This document shows positions 50,958 through 62,830 of a stretch of DNA of 64,000 nucleotides, piece after piece; position 1 is the first letter of the stretch; every line of letters starts with the position of its first letter. Source of the DNA: Stenopsyche tienmushanensis (Eukaryota > Arthropoda > Insecta > Trichoptera > Stenopsychidae). The DNA is taken from positions 372,001-436,000 of the forward strand of contig WACJ01000227.1 in the NCBI GenBank assembly GCA_008973525.1, written 5' to 3'. The translations under genes and the position numbers were made by a program. The notes under the pieces were generated by a model. That model had not been told where the DNA came from, searched no databases, and was given only the letters and a program-made list of their open reading frames with translations.

Positions 50958-53900
50958 GTCACCTCAGAGATCAACCTTGCGGAAACCACTACTCAGATGC
51001 GCCCAAATCAACCTGCAGAGGTCTAGAGCGGCAATGTCAGAGCTGAACAAGACAGCAGTGGAGCTGAAATTGGATCTGGTCCTCGTTCAAGAACCTCCGC
51101 ATTTTCGCGGATTCATCCCGGGCGTCGGCAGTGGTGTGAGAGCAATTCTCGCCCACCCACAGCCCGGAGCGGCCATCGTGGTTTACAACAGCAACATCGA
51201 CGCGATGATGCTTGCAAACATATCCAGCAAAAATCTGGTGTGCGCCGAAATTAGATGGAGAGGAGAATCCGCGTACTTCATGTCCGGATACTTCCAGTAC
51301 TCTGAGGAGCCAGACGAAATGATTAAGGACATCAACACCGCACTGACAGCGCTCGGCCCTCAAGGAGAGGGAAACACCATCTTTGGTGCCGACGCAAACG
51401 CAAGGTCAACTCTTTGGGGCCCCCCCCTGACCCGCGTACCAAGTAAGAAAGAAGAGCGCAGAGACCAGGCCGTTGTAGACCTCATACTGGAACGAGGCCT
51501 AACCGTAATGAACGACCCAAATGGCCCCCCGACCTTTGCAGGCGCAAACGGCACCAGTCACATCGATATTACACTCGCGGGCGTCAAGATTGCTCCACAG
51601 ATCACCGACTGGAAAGTTAGGGAACATGCGGTATGTGCCGACCACAACCTCCTCACCTTCACGGTGAGAAGCGACAATGGCTGGTGTGCCCGCCTCCCCA
51701 ACATACTGCCCCGCCGCTTCAGGTCCAAAAGAAATATAGAAGAACTCGACGAACCCCTGGCCGCCAAACTCAACGACCTGGATTGCCTCGAGATCTGCCG
51801 CCTGCAAGGCGCAGCAAAAGCTGCAGAATCCCTAAACGCCGCTATCATAGAGGCGGCCGAGACCGGCCTCGGTAGATCCTCTGGATCCAAGAGAATCCAA
51901 CCTCCTTGGTGGAACGCCGATCTCTCGCTCCAAAGAGCTCTGCTCCGGAAAGCAAGAAGGAAATGGCAAGAAGCGAGAAAATCCGGCTCCCCCGAAGAGG
52001 TTGCTGCTAGAGCAAAGATCAGAAGTCAAGCGGCAAGGTCGTACAAGACAGGCATCGGTGCGGCCAAACTAAAATCTTGGAGGGATTTCGTCGAGGACCA
52101 TAGCAGGCCCGGACCATGGGGACCGGCATACAAGGCCGTCTCAATGGGCGCCAGAAAAGTCTGCTCGGGTATCAAAGACCCCACCAGCGGTCTCACCGCC
52201 ACATCAATGCCTCAGTCGATTGGTTTTCTTCTTGAATGTCTGCTGCCGCACGACCTGCCAGCTGATGACTCTCCAGGCCACAAGCAAATAAGAATAGAGC
52301 TACATCGCCCCCCCGAGGGCCCCAACGCAGACCCCCCTGATATCGAGGAGATAACGGATATAGTGAGAAACTTGAAACCTCGGAAGTCGCCGGGCCCGGA
52401 CAGACTAGACGGGCATATCGTCAGACGGGCTTTCGACAGGATCGACCTTGATCTATGTCACATATACAGGGAATGCTTCCGCTGCGGAGTATTTCCCGAA
52501 TGTTGGAAGGTCGGGATGGCAGTCACACTGCCCAAAGCGAAAACGGACAGGCCCCCGGAAGACCCAAAGGCCTATAGAATCATAGTGCTGCTGCCGATCC
52601 TTGGAAAAATCCTCGAGAAAGTCATCGCTAATCGCCTGAACCTTGTCTACGAGGGAACCAAACCGCTCTCGGACAGACAATATGGGTTCAGGCCAGGAAG
52701 ATCAACCGTGGATGCGATCGACAGGGTCCTCGAAACGGTGGAGCGCAGTAAAGCGACTCATAAATATGCATACGCAATCTTTCTCGATTTCCAGGGTGCG
52801 TTTGATAACGCATGGTGGCCGATGATCATTAAAAAACTGCACAACAGTGGTGTTCATGCCAACATAATCGGCCTCATAAGAAGCTATTTCTCCGATCGTA
52901 CAATCATCGCGGAAGCGGGCGGAGTGCTGATCCGCCGCCAGCTCAGCAAGGGCTGCCCACAGGGATCGGTACTCGGGCCGATCCTTTGGAATGTCCTTTT
53001 GGACGACGTTTTCGAGTTGCCGCTGCCCTCGGGCTGTGAGCTGATTGCGTACGCAGACGACCTCACGATGACGGTTTGCGGAAACTCTTTGAGGGAGACA
53101 AGGGAGAGAGCGGAAAAGGCATTGGAACTGCTATGGGACTGGAGCGTCCTGAACAGACTCGCTTTCGCGCCCGGGAAGACGACGGCGCTAGTTATGAGAG
53201 GAGGTCTCGGCGAGCGGTGCTGCAGTCATCTTCCTATAAAATTGGGCGGAATACGCATCCCCTACGCCAAGGAAATCAATTACCTTGGTGTAACCTTGCA
53301 AAAAGGAGGGGGATTTTCGACGAACATAAGGACCGCCACTGGGAAGGCCGCAAACGCCTTCGCAAAGATGTCTAGACTACGCGGGTCTGAATGGGGGTTG
53401 ACATCCAGGCATATGAGGATTGCATATGAGGCAATCTACGTAAGCATTGCAACTTACGGGGCAGGGGCATGGGCTTCTAGACTTTTTTCAGTTGGAAAGC
53501 AGGGCGCAACTAGCAGGGCGAGACTCAACTCGGCGCAGAGGCATCCGCTCCTGAGGATGACAGCGGCCTATCGCACGACGGCCACAGACAGTCTCCAGAT
53601 ACTGGCAGGGGTGTTTCCCCTGGATCTGCAGCTGCAGGTCAGCGCTGTCGTGCACCACTGGAGGAAAGAGCGCCCACTTACGGTGGGCCAGACAACCCTC
53701 AGCGCCAAAGACGCAAAGGAGCTCTTGCGATTCAAAGATGAGGTCAAAAAATGGGCCAAAAATGCTGCCGCAGAAGAATGGCAGGGTAGATGGGAATCGT
53801 CAATCAAGGGGCGCCATCTCTTTCAGTTCTTCAGGTCCGTCGAGAGCAGAAGAAGGGCGCACTGGCTGGTCAGCAATCACTGGACGTCTCAATTCTTGAC

Positions 53901-54189
53901 GGGACATGGCCACTTCAGTGCCCAACTAATGGGACTGGGCCGCGCGGATAGAGCGGATTGTCCATGCACTGCACCTAGCATGTCCGCGGATCATATCCTC
54001 TGGACATGCGAAGGCATGGCTTCCGAACGAGAGGCGCTTCTGTGCCGTGTCCGCGGGCCATGTGAGGGGCCCGTGGGGCACAGAGATCTGGTGACCCGTC
54101 CCGGTGCCTTCAGCGCCTTTTCGGTATTTTGCAAGAGTTTCGGTAAAAAGACCGAGCCCGGCGGATTCTACCACAAACACTGGGAGTAA
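50950..54189 (+). CDS. R1-clade retrotransposon ORF2: APE endonuclease plus reverse transcriptase, 1079 aa, uninterrupted
   Basis: N-terminal AP-endonuclease-like domain, residues about 15-230: QINL, QEPP, FGADANARS and a terminal DHN motif. Reverse transcriptase, about 480-770: QYGFRPGRST, FLDFQGAFDN, KGCPQGSVLGP and the catalytic YADD are all present. The usual YRPI at the RT start reads YRII. The C-terminal region has SQFLTGHG and a Cys-x-Cys ... His ... Cys knuckle (CPCTAPSMSADHILWTC), as in R1/TRAS proteins. Length matches full ORF2 proteins of the clade (about 1000-1150 aa). No stop or frameshift is seen, which points to a recent insertion. It probably cannot move alone because ORF1 and the 5' UTR promoter are missing. 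Confidence 0.95.
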   Translation: MDKSPQRSTLRKPLLRCAQINLQRSRAAMSELNKTAVELKLDLVLVQEPPHFRGFIPGVGSGVRAILAHPQPGAAIVVYNSNIDAMMLANISSKNLVCAEIRWRGESAYFMSGYFQYSEEPDEMIKDINTALTALGPQGEGNTIFGADANARSTLWGPPLTRVPSKKEERRDQAVVDLILERGLTVMNDPNGPPTFAGANGTSHIDITLAGVKIAPQITDWKVREHAVCADHNLLTFTVRSDNGWCARLPNILPRRFRSKRNIEELDEPLAAKLNDLDCLEICRLQGAAKAAESLNAAIIEAAETGLGRSSGSKRIQPPWWNADLSLQRALLRKARRKWQEARKSGSPEEVAARAKIRSQAARSYKTGIGAAKLKSWRDFVEDHSRPGPWGPAYKAVSMGARKVCSGIKDPTSGLTATSMPQSIGFLLECLLPHDLPADDSPGHKQIRIELHRPPEGPNADPPDIEEITDIVRNLKPRKSPGPDRLDGHIVRRAFDRIDLDLCHIYRECFRCGVFPECWKVGMAVTLPKAKTDRPPEDPKAYRIIVLLPILGKILEKVIANRLNLVYEGTKPLSDRQYGFRPGRSTVDAIDRVLETVERSKATHKYAYAIFLDFQGAFDNAWWPMIIKKLHNSGVHANIIGLIRSYFSDRTIIAEAGGVLIRRQLSKGCPQGSVLGPILWNVLLDDVFELPLPSGCELIAYADDLTMTVCGNSLRETRERAEKALELLWDWSVLNRLAFAPGKTTALVMRGGLGERCCSHLPIKLGGIRIPYAKEINYLGVTLQKGGGFSTNIRTATGKAANAFAKMSRLRGSEWGLTSRHMRIAYEAIYVSIATYGAGAWASRLFSVGKQGATSRARLNSAQRHPLLRMTAAYRTTATDSLQILAGVFPLDLQLQVSAVVHHWRKERPLTVGQTTLSAKDAKELLRFKDEVKKWAKNAAAEEWQGRWESSIKGRHLFQFFRSVESRRRAHWLVSNHWTSQFLTGHGHFSAQLMGLGRADRADCPCTAPSMSADHILWTCEGMASEREALLCRVRGPCEGPVGHRDLVTRPGAFSAFSVFCKSFGKKTEPGGFYHKHWE

Positions 54190-54564
54190 ACCAGAATGTG
54201 GCGGAGGAAGTCGACTTAACGTAGAAGCAAACCCTCATAAGGTTGGAATCGCACACTTACACAAACACGGATGATGGCTAATCGTTGAGCGTTTCCGGGT
54301 CGGCCTTCTGCCGCCGCCGGACCCCCCCTCGCGTTACACTTTCAGCGTAAGCGGTCGCGTGACTGCACCCCCCCCCTTGTACAGATTTTCCCAAAAAAAA
54401 ACAAGGTTCGCGCATTGCGCTCGGTCACCAGATGGAGCAGAAGTTTGGTTCCTCTCGGGGGACATTAAATTAGTTTTGCACTAAAATGTGTAGTTTGACG
54501 CGAGAGCTGTAATAGCATAGTTTATGCGGGTACACGCTCGGGAATGTGGCGGGTCCCCCTGTCC

Positions 54565-54567
<3 letters not shown>

Positions 54568-54609
<42 letters not shown>
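54568..54609 (+). repeat. Poly(T) tail of the R1-clade element (42 nt)
   Basis: A pure T run sits between the C-rich end of the 3' UTR and the right copy of the target duplication. The left duplication shows that the empty site held only three T residues before accgaag, so the tract came with the element or expanded after insertion. LINEs usually end in poly(A), short repeats, or no tail. Confidence 0.9.
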
Positions 54610-54612
<3 letters not shown>

Positions 54613-54937
54613 GAAGAATTGATTGAAAAATTGCAACTGCAACAAATATCTAAGCATTTATAAAAATAAACATAAAATGTAGATTTTTTCCCATAAAAGT
54701 ATTGCAAATATTTAGAAATGCTATATATTTTTAATTCACTCTAAAATGTCTATATTTGATGCATACTTTTAACATAAGACTATATGATTTAGGAGCTTAT
54801 TTATGTTATATGCTAGTACGCAATATCATACCTTGTCAAACGCTTGAGCAATTTCCAATTTTAGACTTTGATAAATTGATTTCCATACTCATTTTCTATC
54901 ACCTTAGTAGATTGGTCAGCTCATAATGGTTTGTATA

Positions 54938-55680
54938 TGAGGGATATCCGGAAAGTAAGTGTACTATGACAATAACGAGCTGTGATTTTTTGTTTTTTAA
55001 GAATTGACCATACTGAGTGGTAGAGGTAGATCTTCTGACAAAACAAACATAGCAGAAACATGGTAGTACGTAAATTACAAGTCTGAGTCAAAAAGACAGT
55101 CGTCACAGTGCTGTCAAACCAATTCCACATCTGTCAACAAATTTCAAAACTACAATTTCAAGAAAAAAAATCGTGGTCTATTCATTAGTATTTAGGGACC
55201 GAAAAGGCATCATTTTGATCAAATTTCTGCCTCAAAGAGAGACAATCAATGCACAACGACATTTTGAGATCCTAAAAAAACCCCAAAAGAAGCATTCAAA
55301 ATAAAAAGAAGGGTATCCAAATGAGAGGAGTGTGTTTGTTGCACGACAGCGCCCGTCATCATACAGGATTTGAAGGATGTTTTGAACCACCTCCCATATT
55401 CTCCTAATTTGGCGCTTTCAGATTATCATCTTTTGCCCTCCCTGAAAGAACACATGGGTGGAATTAAATTTTTAACCGACAAACAGATGCAGAAAGAGGT
55501 TAAGAAGTGGGGGAAAAATCTGGCTGGAGAGTTTTTGGAGGACCATATGTATTGAACGGGATGGCGATTATGTTGAAAAATAGTTAATTGTATCAAAAAT
55601 ATTCTGTATTTTTTAAAAAATATACTTTTTCTAAAAAATATATAAAAAAAATAGTACACTTACTTTCAGGATATATCTCG
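54938..55680 (+). mobile_element. Internally deleted mariner-like element (743 bp), family M1
   Basis: Left inverted repeat tgagggatatccggaaagta follows a TA. The right end (55653-55680) carries the complementary motif ending in ctcg. Between them lies the C-terminal part of a mariner transposase (55200-55557). Internal sequence around gggaccgaaaaggcatcatt is shared with the inverted copy at 1377-2041, so the two are members of one family in opposite orientation. The duplication at the right end has decayed. Confidence 0.88.
55190..55557 (+). pseudogene. Mariner transposase C-terminal fragment (family M1)
   Basis: The open frame 55370-55555 gives NHLPYSPNLALSDYHLLPSL and a Lys-rich tail, the third-Asp region of a DD34D transposase. 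Upstream, out of frame, sequence equivalent to FDQIS and the second-Asp region (CCTTAPVII) is recognisable but interrupted. The DNA-binding half is absent. Confidence 0.85.
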
Positions 55681-58600
55681 AATTAGATAATTGTTAAATT
55701 ATTGAAATACAGATTTAATTAGGATTACCATATTAAACATGCAAGTCTTTATAACGTAGCATCTACGCATCATTTGAAAGGAGAATTTTGATATTTAGGC
55801 CAATAGTAATCGTAAAAAATTTGCAATTTAATGTGAATCATGGAATTGTTCTATAACACCTCTTAATCATTTTATATTATTTCGTTCTTTTTGACATGAC
55901 TTATATATATATAAATATTAATATATAAAGTATTTTGATACTAGCCATTTATGCCCCAAATAAAGTGGACGAGTTGTTATCTCCCCGAAAGTTCTTCTAT
56001 AACTTAATACGAAAAAAGACAAACAGTTAACGTGTCATAATGCCGGCCATTGTTTCCACGTGTGTCTGAAATTCGGCCAGAATGAATCCCCAGGCGTCCA
56101 TACAATTGAAATTGTCCGGGTAGAACGAGTCACGCCTCTGCCATATATATCATATTTGTCTACGAAACATCTCTGCCTGAACGATCACGTACAGAAATAT
56201 TCAATAGCACAGATCTACGTGCAAAATTGCTCCGAATTTGCGTGAAGATATTGAAATGGATACCCTACGTGTGTGCGCAATTGCAATTTGTTGCTAATGC
56301 ACTGAACATGTGGAGGAATCTGCTCTCCAAGCCAGACGTGGAATAAGCAGGACTGCTTGTATTGCAGCAGCGTCGTCGGACTGCTTAAATCGAGTTTCAA
56401 TGGAACAGTGTAGACTTTGGTTTATTTATTTTCTATTTTCAGAATGCTTGCTCCGGTGATGTCTGATACAATCTCAAACATTCAAGTTGATTCTTTTCTA
56501 ATAGACGAACTGTAACGATTGTATTCGAATGAAGCAATATTTTCTTTTTATGGTAAATGTTATTTTTGATTGCACTACTTGATTAACCTTAGATTTGACA
56601 CAAAAAACAATGAAAATATTAAATTTACGTTATAGGATCAACATTATTATATATAGAAAAAGGTGTTTTTCTATTTTATATTAACTTTAGATATAATAAA
56701 TCGTCTATTTTCTGTCTTAGAAATCATTAAATTTCATTTTGTTATTCCCAGAAAGAGCCTCAGTGTCCCCTGGGAGGTGTTTCGGCCTCTCTGGGGGCGA
56801 TAGCGGGATTAAAAACTTTAAGGGTCGCTTAGTTTTATAAGGAGGGCGTTGAAAATTTTGACAGCTCAATACGATAGTTAGAGCATTTATGTTGGACTAT
56901 AATGTCTTCGAGTTTGTCAAACTACCCTGTATAAATAGGAGATGATATTGTTATATTTTTTTAATCCAAATGAAGTTTTTTCAAAATTGTCCATGTGCAG
57001 AATACCCTGTATAAATAGGAGATGGGATTTGTACTAAATATGATTTTAAGAATCAATTAAAAGTTTTAATAAATAGTAACATTTTGCTAATTTAAATCTA
57101 TTTAGCAAAATCTATTTGCTAAACTAACTTTCTTCATAAACGAGGATGGATCGAGTTATTCCTCTATGAATAAAGCAATATTCAGAGCATGAAATACACC
57201 GTCTACAGTTGTCCATATTATTAGTTCCCGGGAGAATTAGAGAAGGTCCATCAGTTAACATGAAATGCATTGCCATGATTGCAGAATTTACTCAAACAAG
57301 TTTATGGGTCATTCCATAAGTAATGCGATATCTTGATTTGCTTGGAATTGATGATGGAATATTGCATATTTGTGCTGCACAGCTGATACCTAATATTTAA
57401 GTGGACGATACGATCTTATTTAGCATAGTTGCATTTATTATAATTGAGGCAATTTATGCTTCGGAGCTTTCGTCACTTTATTGTATAAATCATATTTTAG
57501 TATGAGCATTTTTGGCGTATGTTAAGTAACTTTATCTGATTTAATTTTTTACGTTTAGTTTAGATAATGTAATTGAATCTAATGGTCTTGCCATATGTTT
57601 GCCAAAGTGAGCACATTGTCTTATAAAATTATTAAAAAGAACAATTTATGGGGTTAAAATCTGAGGAATATGAAGATAATTTAATACAGACAATGATATT
57701 TAAAGGCAACTTGTTTGATTTTTTTTCTAAAATGAAACTACTTGTCTTTAATGAAACTAAGTTTAATGCCCATAAATTATAAATTTAATAATCTGATATA
57801 CATTTTTAAAGCTAGTTTTTAACGGCGATAGTTCATAAATATATCATATCCAGGTCCAAGTTCAAAACAATATATGAATGAGCTTTATAAAAATACATAA
57901 TGTGATGTATCGACCGTTGTGCTATCTACAATTTGACTTTAAAAACATTTTCCCCGCTGATTATATAACGTATGGATATGCCAAAACATTGTGCATTTTG
58001 TAAAAAGGCTGATGGAAAATTGGACCATTTATTTTTTAGGCGCTGTATCACAGCAATATTGTTCGAAATATATATAAAAGAAATAAAAATACAACCAACT
58101 AGAGTTTCACAAAATTTACATGAGCATTCCAGATACGACAATATCGAACAATTGGTTGTGTATCGGAAAATCCGAATTTTCCGAATGATGCAAATGTTTT
58201 AACGTAACTTTATAATGCTAGTAAAAATTTTTTTTAGCAAACTGACGAATGACTTTTCTTTTAATATTGAATAGAGAATACTTCCATTATAAATTGTATT
58301 CCATACAAGCGCTATAGCAGAGGTTCAATTAATAAAAATTGATCTAAAAGACTATTATATAATACATTCTATCGACTAGAAATTAAATTTAAATTCATAC
58401 ATATCTTTTTGATCTTCTTTTTATATTTTTTTAATGTAAAGCTCATTATTGTATGCTTTAAATATCGGAAAAATGGGCATTATCTTCTTTGACTAATAAG
58501 TGTGAAATTGGTTTATGGGTCAAGTTAAAGGGAAGTTAGAGGGAGTTAAGGGGATTTAAAGGGATTTTTACTATATTGTAAACGAAGCGGTAGTAATCAA

Positions 58601-61600
58601 GATTTGACTATTGAAGCAAATTTCTAAGAATACTTTTTTTCTTTCTTTAAAAATTTGCACAATGATACCTAAATGAGTGTAAAATTTTCGAGTAAAAAAC
58701 CTTGAATTAGTTATTTTTTGGGTATTTAGCTATACCCTGTGCGATGGCTTCAATGTTCTCATTATTCTTTAGAATTTATTCTGCAGAATTTTCTGAAATC
58801 TGCCGATGTTCCGGTTTCGTCAAATTTTTGCAAATATCTAAATTTTCTTCGTACTTCGGAAACATACATTCTGATTTTCCAAATAAAATGTTATTATTTT
58901 ATACTTATGGTTTTCATGATCAAAGCACTTGTTCATCATACAAGTAACATAATACATATTTATTTCTTATATCTAATTTAAGCAAATTTCCCAAGATATA
59001 AAATATTATAATGTTAATTAACACAAAATGTAAAACTTTATACTATTTAATATTAACTTTTGTGTGGGTTAATAACTTCTGGAATATTACTCTTTAAATA
59101 GCATATATTCTTAGAGAAATTTCCTATGGAAATCGCCCACATCCGACCAGCAAATATAGCATTATATTTTAGGTTCGTTATAGCTTTCACACAATACGTA
59201 TATTAAATAACAGGTCATAATGCAAATGTTATATAATATCATATTAATTATTTTATTCTTGAGGTTTAAAATCTTTGATCGGATGCACGTAATCTCCATA
59301 GAATATTTTTAAGGGATGAACAATAATATAATATAAAACAACTGGATATGACACTTGGTATATTTTTGGAGATTAATTTTCAATATACAGGGGTGATTTA
59401 TTAAATTGTGTGTAACAAAAACAAGCCTGGTTATGCCTGTTGTAGATTATAGATCGAAAGCGGCTTTTAAAATGTCAGACGGCAGAGTTGTGCCTTGACA
59501 GTCAGCCACATGTCGAAATTTTCATGTTTTTCCAACCGTGCCTGGTACTTGAAAATGTGACATTCGGTGCATTTGTGAATCTTTGATATGCTCAAAGCTT
59601 TGTCGTTTGAAATATGACGGACTGAAATAGATTGAACTGCTGGATCCGAAGCTATTTCATTATAGGGATATTTTATACAACGAAAAAGTGTACGAACTTT
59701 AAATTGTTCCCCGAAGAAACCACACACGACTCCTTGAGAAAGACCGATATCGACCTGCCCAATGAAAACTAATTAAACTTTAAGTTGCCTTTGCATTCGG
59801 TGGTGGTGGAGTAAGAGCTTTTTAGAGGGTACCCTTGATACTCTATCTCGGTTTCGTTTGATTTAAGTAACTCTATCCATAGGAAGCGCCTTGAAAGGGA
59901 TAATTAAATAACATTTTAAGGAACTCCTTACCATTTGAGATATTTGCTCAAACTAATTGAGAAACTATAAATGTATTCGCAGGGTTAGCTTATTATGGAA
60001 ATCGTGAATTTATGTAGAAATGTATTTAAGTCAATTAACATAATTTTTCTCATAAATGTGGAGAAAGTTCACGATAATGACCATAATAATAAGGTTTCAT
60101 ATCGATGGATGTTAAGCATATTTAAAGACATATTTTATCATTCTTTATTATTTAATATGAAATATAAATGTTTTACTTTAATAGCAAAGTATTTGATCAA
60201 TACTTAATATTTCGGGAAAATGATGAAAGTTTAATAAATTGTAATATGTATATGAAATAAAGCAATTAGCTTATGTAGTCATGGAATGCTATTTTATAGC
60301 CATTATGTCAACATCGGTATAAGATTTAAAGTGCTTGGTGTAGTAGCCAAGTGTTATATTATGTAGATAACCTTTTCATCATAACGTGGATAACCTTTTC
60401 ATCGTACCAAAAAATATCCTAGATCGGAAGTATTGATATCGCTGATCGATCGTCTTGATCTAGGTTTAACTTGATGTCTTGCTTTTGAAAGAGTAAATAC
60501 TGAAACAGTTAATGAAGTCGGGCAGAACCGCCTATATGTGATTTATCTGTGGCAATCATTGGAAAAGCATTTAAAATAATGGCGATTTCACTACTCACAC
60601 AAAAATCTTCTCTTACGTAAAATTACATAAAGTAATTCAAGCATATAAATGTCACTTTTTTAAATAGCAGTTGTGATTTGCGACTTTAATCTTGCGGATA
60701 TATCTAGATTTGAGATTTTTATGCTTTTAATGTCATCTTCCATTGCTAAGCAACAATAGAATATCATATTCTAAATACATCGGGGTTTTGTTCATGTTTT
60801 AAATAAAACTTCTATGTCCTTAGCTTGATGATATGATAATGCTGTTTGCTAACTTTGGCTATTTATTGACATATATTATTGCTTTATTTATATTTATTAT
60901 GTAGGAGAACAACTTTCCAATTTGTCTAAATTGCTCTTAACCCGTTCGATTTTCGTCTGCGGCTTGAAAGAAATAAAAAGAGGATTTTCGTTAAACCTTT
61001 TGCGGCCGGAGCCCTAAAGGCTCTTCCACGTAACTTTCAGATGATCATCAGTTTTTCCGTTTGTTCGTGCGAACTAATAACGATCCGGCAATGGTTCTTG
61101 CAATCGACATCTGACCACCAAATTGAGATTGAGAAGGTTGCCGAATGCTAACCGAAACAACAGGGGAAACTAAAGTCGTTAACGCCCAGTAGTAATTACC
61201 ATTGTAGGAAAAAGTTTAAATGGGCTACATCCCCCTGAGCACCCTTCGACGCGGGGCACAAAGGGCCGCTGAGCGACGAAGAGTCTCGGAACAAGGATGA
61301 AATTTTAATTTTCGACTTCGCCCTTCTGCCAAAGAGACGAAGAAAATATCTATCAATTACGCCCTCCTTGAGTGCTGCATTTCACTTTGTCCAATTAAAG
61401 CTATATTGGTATCTGTAATGCTGGATGAATTTTAAGTCCAGCAATGATGACAAGCCCTAATTGGGTCGAAGAATTAGGGAGCTACTTGCTGTATGTACAA
61501 ATTATATTGAGAAAAATGGACGTCGAAAAGAATTTCGGAATCATCTTCGAATCGAATTATTTCTGTCACAGTACCAAAAGATATTTTTCAAAGACAATTT

Positions 61601-62394
61601 TCAATTTAAATATCTTCAAATTTAAATATCAACAAATGGTTTTAGACCCCTATGTAGGACACCTGTTTGTTTTGTATTATTTGCAATGAGTAAACAGTGA
61701 TCATTTGACATGGATCGAAAGGTTAATTACTGTTAAGTGAGTATTTAATTACTGTATTGTGGAAGGTTAATTACGTACAGGTAATATCCATATATTTTAC
61801 ATCGTTTTGCGTCATATATTTGATATTTTAAATAATCGAATGATAGGACTTGAGAAATAATTATTAGAGTATCACGCTATAATTAATAATTATAGCAAAA
61901 AAAGTGATAATCTTTCGAAACCATGCATTTGGTTGAGCTTTCGTTCATTATATTCAGAATATGAGTTAATTTCATGAAGTTCTTCATTTAATTTTTTTCT
62001 GAATATTCATACGAAAACTTGTAACCAATCTTCTGATTCATCTTCAAGGCTCCTTTGTACCATTGTTTAATCAATTTTTGATCACTTTATTGAATTGAAT
62101 AACATTTGCAGACTATTTGCATATTTTTATAATCAACGTATTACAGAAGACAATTCAACAGCGTTCTCCTTATGCATTTCACAGATCTATTTTTCGCTTC
62201 TTATTCGTATATAGTAAAATTTAGAAATGAAAATTGATGCTATTGAGTTCTAATCTAATAAAAAAACTATTGAAAGATGGAGCTGTTACCAAAATACTGC
62301 AGTAAAAAAAGTATCTAAGGAGTTATGCATATTTATAATATTGCATAGGAATTAACCCCAAAAGGAGTATCATCACAGGGTCTGCGATCCCCCT
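55681..62394. other. Intergenic with two balanced islands
   Basis: Apart from the ACAGGGTGT terminus repeat at 56921, the balanced islands 56040-56410 and 61000-61440 stand out. A minus frame at 59727-59467 has a CTEC ... H pattern reminiscent of half a C2H2 finger but lacks the second His. Confidence 0.45.
56921..57026 (-). repeat. ACAGGGTGT terminus, copy 3, with tandem duplication
   Basis: The inverted terminus reads tatacagggtattctgcaca. The motif taccctgtataaataggaga occurs twice here, 78 bp apart, suggesting a duplicated end. Confidence 0.45.
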
Positions 62395-62830
62395 CCACTT
62401 ATTCAGAAAGAACACTCTTGTATATTGAGCTCGACGACAGACAGAGATAGAAAGAGAACGTAGCGTAGTTTGGAAGACAGAGACATAGGGATTACCTGCA
62501 TAAATCGCACGATTATAAAGATCGTTAGCATAAATTTATCGACTAATACCAATTATTTTGTACTATCGACAGTGTTTATTTTTTCGTCGCTGCTTGTTGA
62601 ATGAGTTTTTGTCCAATTATCATTTCCTTGTAAAGCAGGAGCAAATGAATCGATTATTCGTGTATTGTATATGTTAAGAAATGACGTGGTCTTGTATGCT
62701 ATTAACAGTGTTTATTTACAATTGACTGCATCGAATTGTGAATTGAAGCCTTACACTATAATCGGTGTAAATCAATGATGACATCAATGACTTCATTGAT
62801 TTTAAATTTGCTCACTTCTCAAAAGGTTAA
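62395..62830 (+). repeat. TTAA-ended dispersed repeat, subfamily B, copy 2
   Basis: Shares attcagaaag-acactcttg, the GA-rich tract, gagcaaatgaatcgatta and ttttaaatttgctcact with 33754-34268, and ends ctcaaaaggttaa. Confidence 0.78.

Larger units (their letters stand above)
50592..54609 (+). mobile_element. 5'-truncated R1-clade non-LTR retrotransposon with target-site duplication and poly(T) tail
   Basis: The element contains the end of ORF1, all of ORF2, a 3' UTR (54190-54567) and a 42-nt T tract (54568-54609). It is flanked by a direct repeat accgaagaattg at 50580-50591 and 54610-54621. Three preceding T residues may extend the repeat to 15 bp. The left copy abuts the interior of ORF1, so the insertion is 5' truncated, as is usual for incomplete target-primed reverse transcription. 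Base composition is far more GC-rich than the flanks. R1 itself inserts in 28S rDNA; this copy is in ordinary AT-rich DNA, so it is a dispersed relative (TRAS, Waldo or similar) or an off-target copy. Confidence 0.92.

Noticed and set aside
57972..58202. Frame with CAFCKK and a downstream His, suggestive of a zinc ribbon
   Set aside because: Only one Cys pair, AT-rich remainder, no splice or start context.
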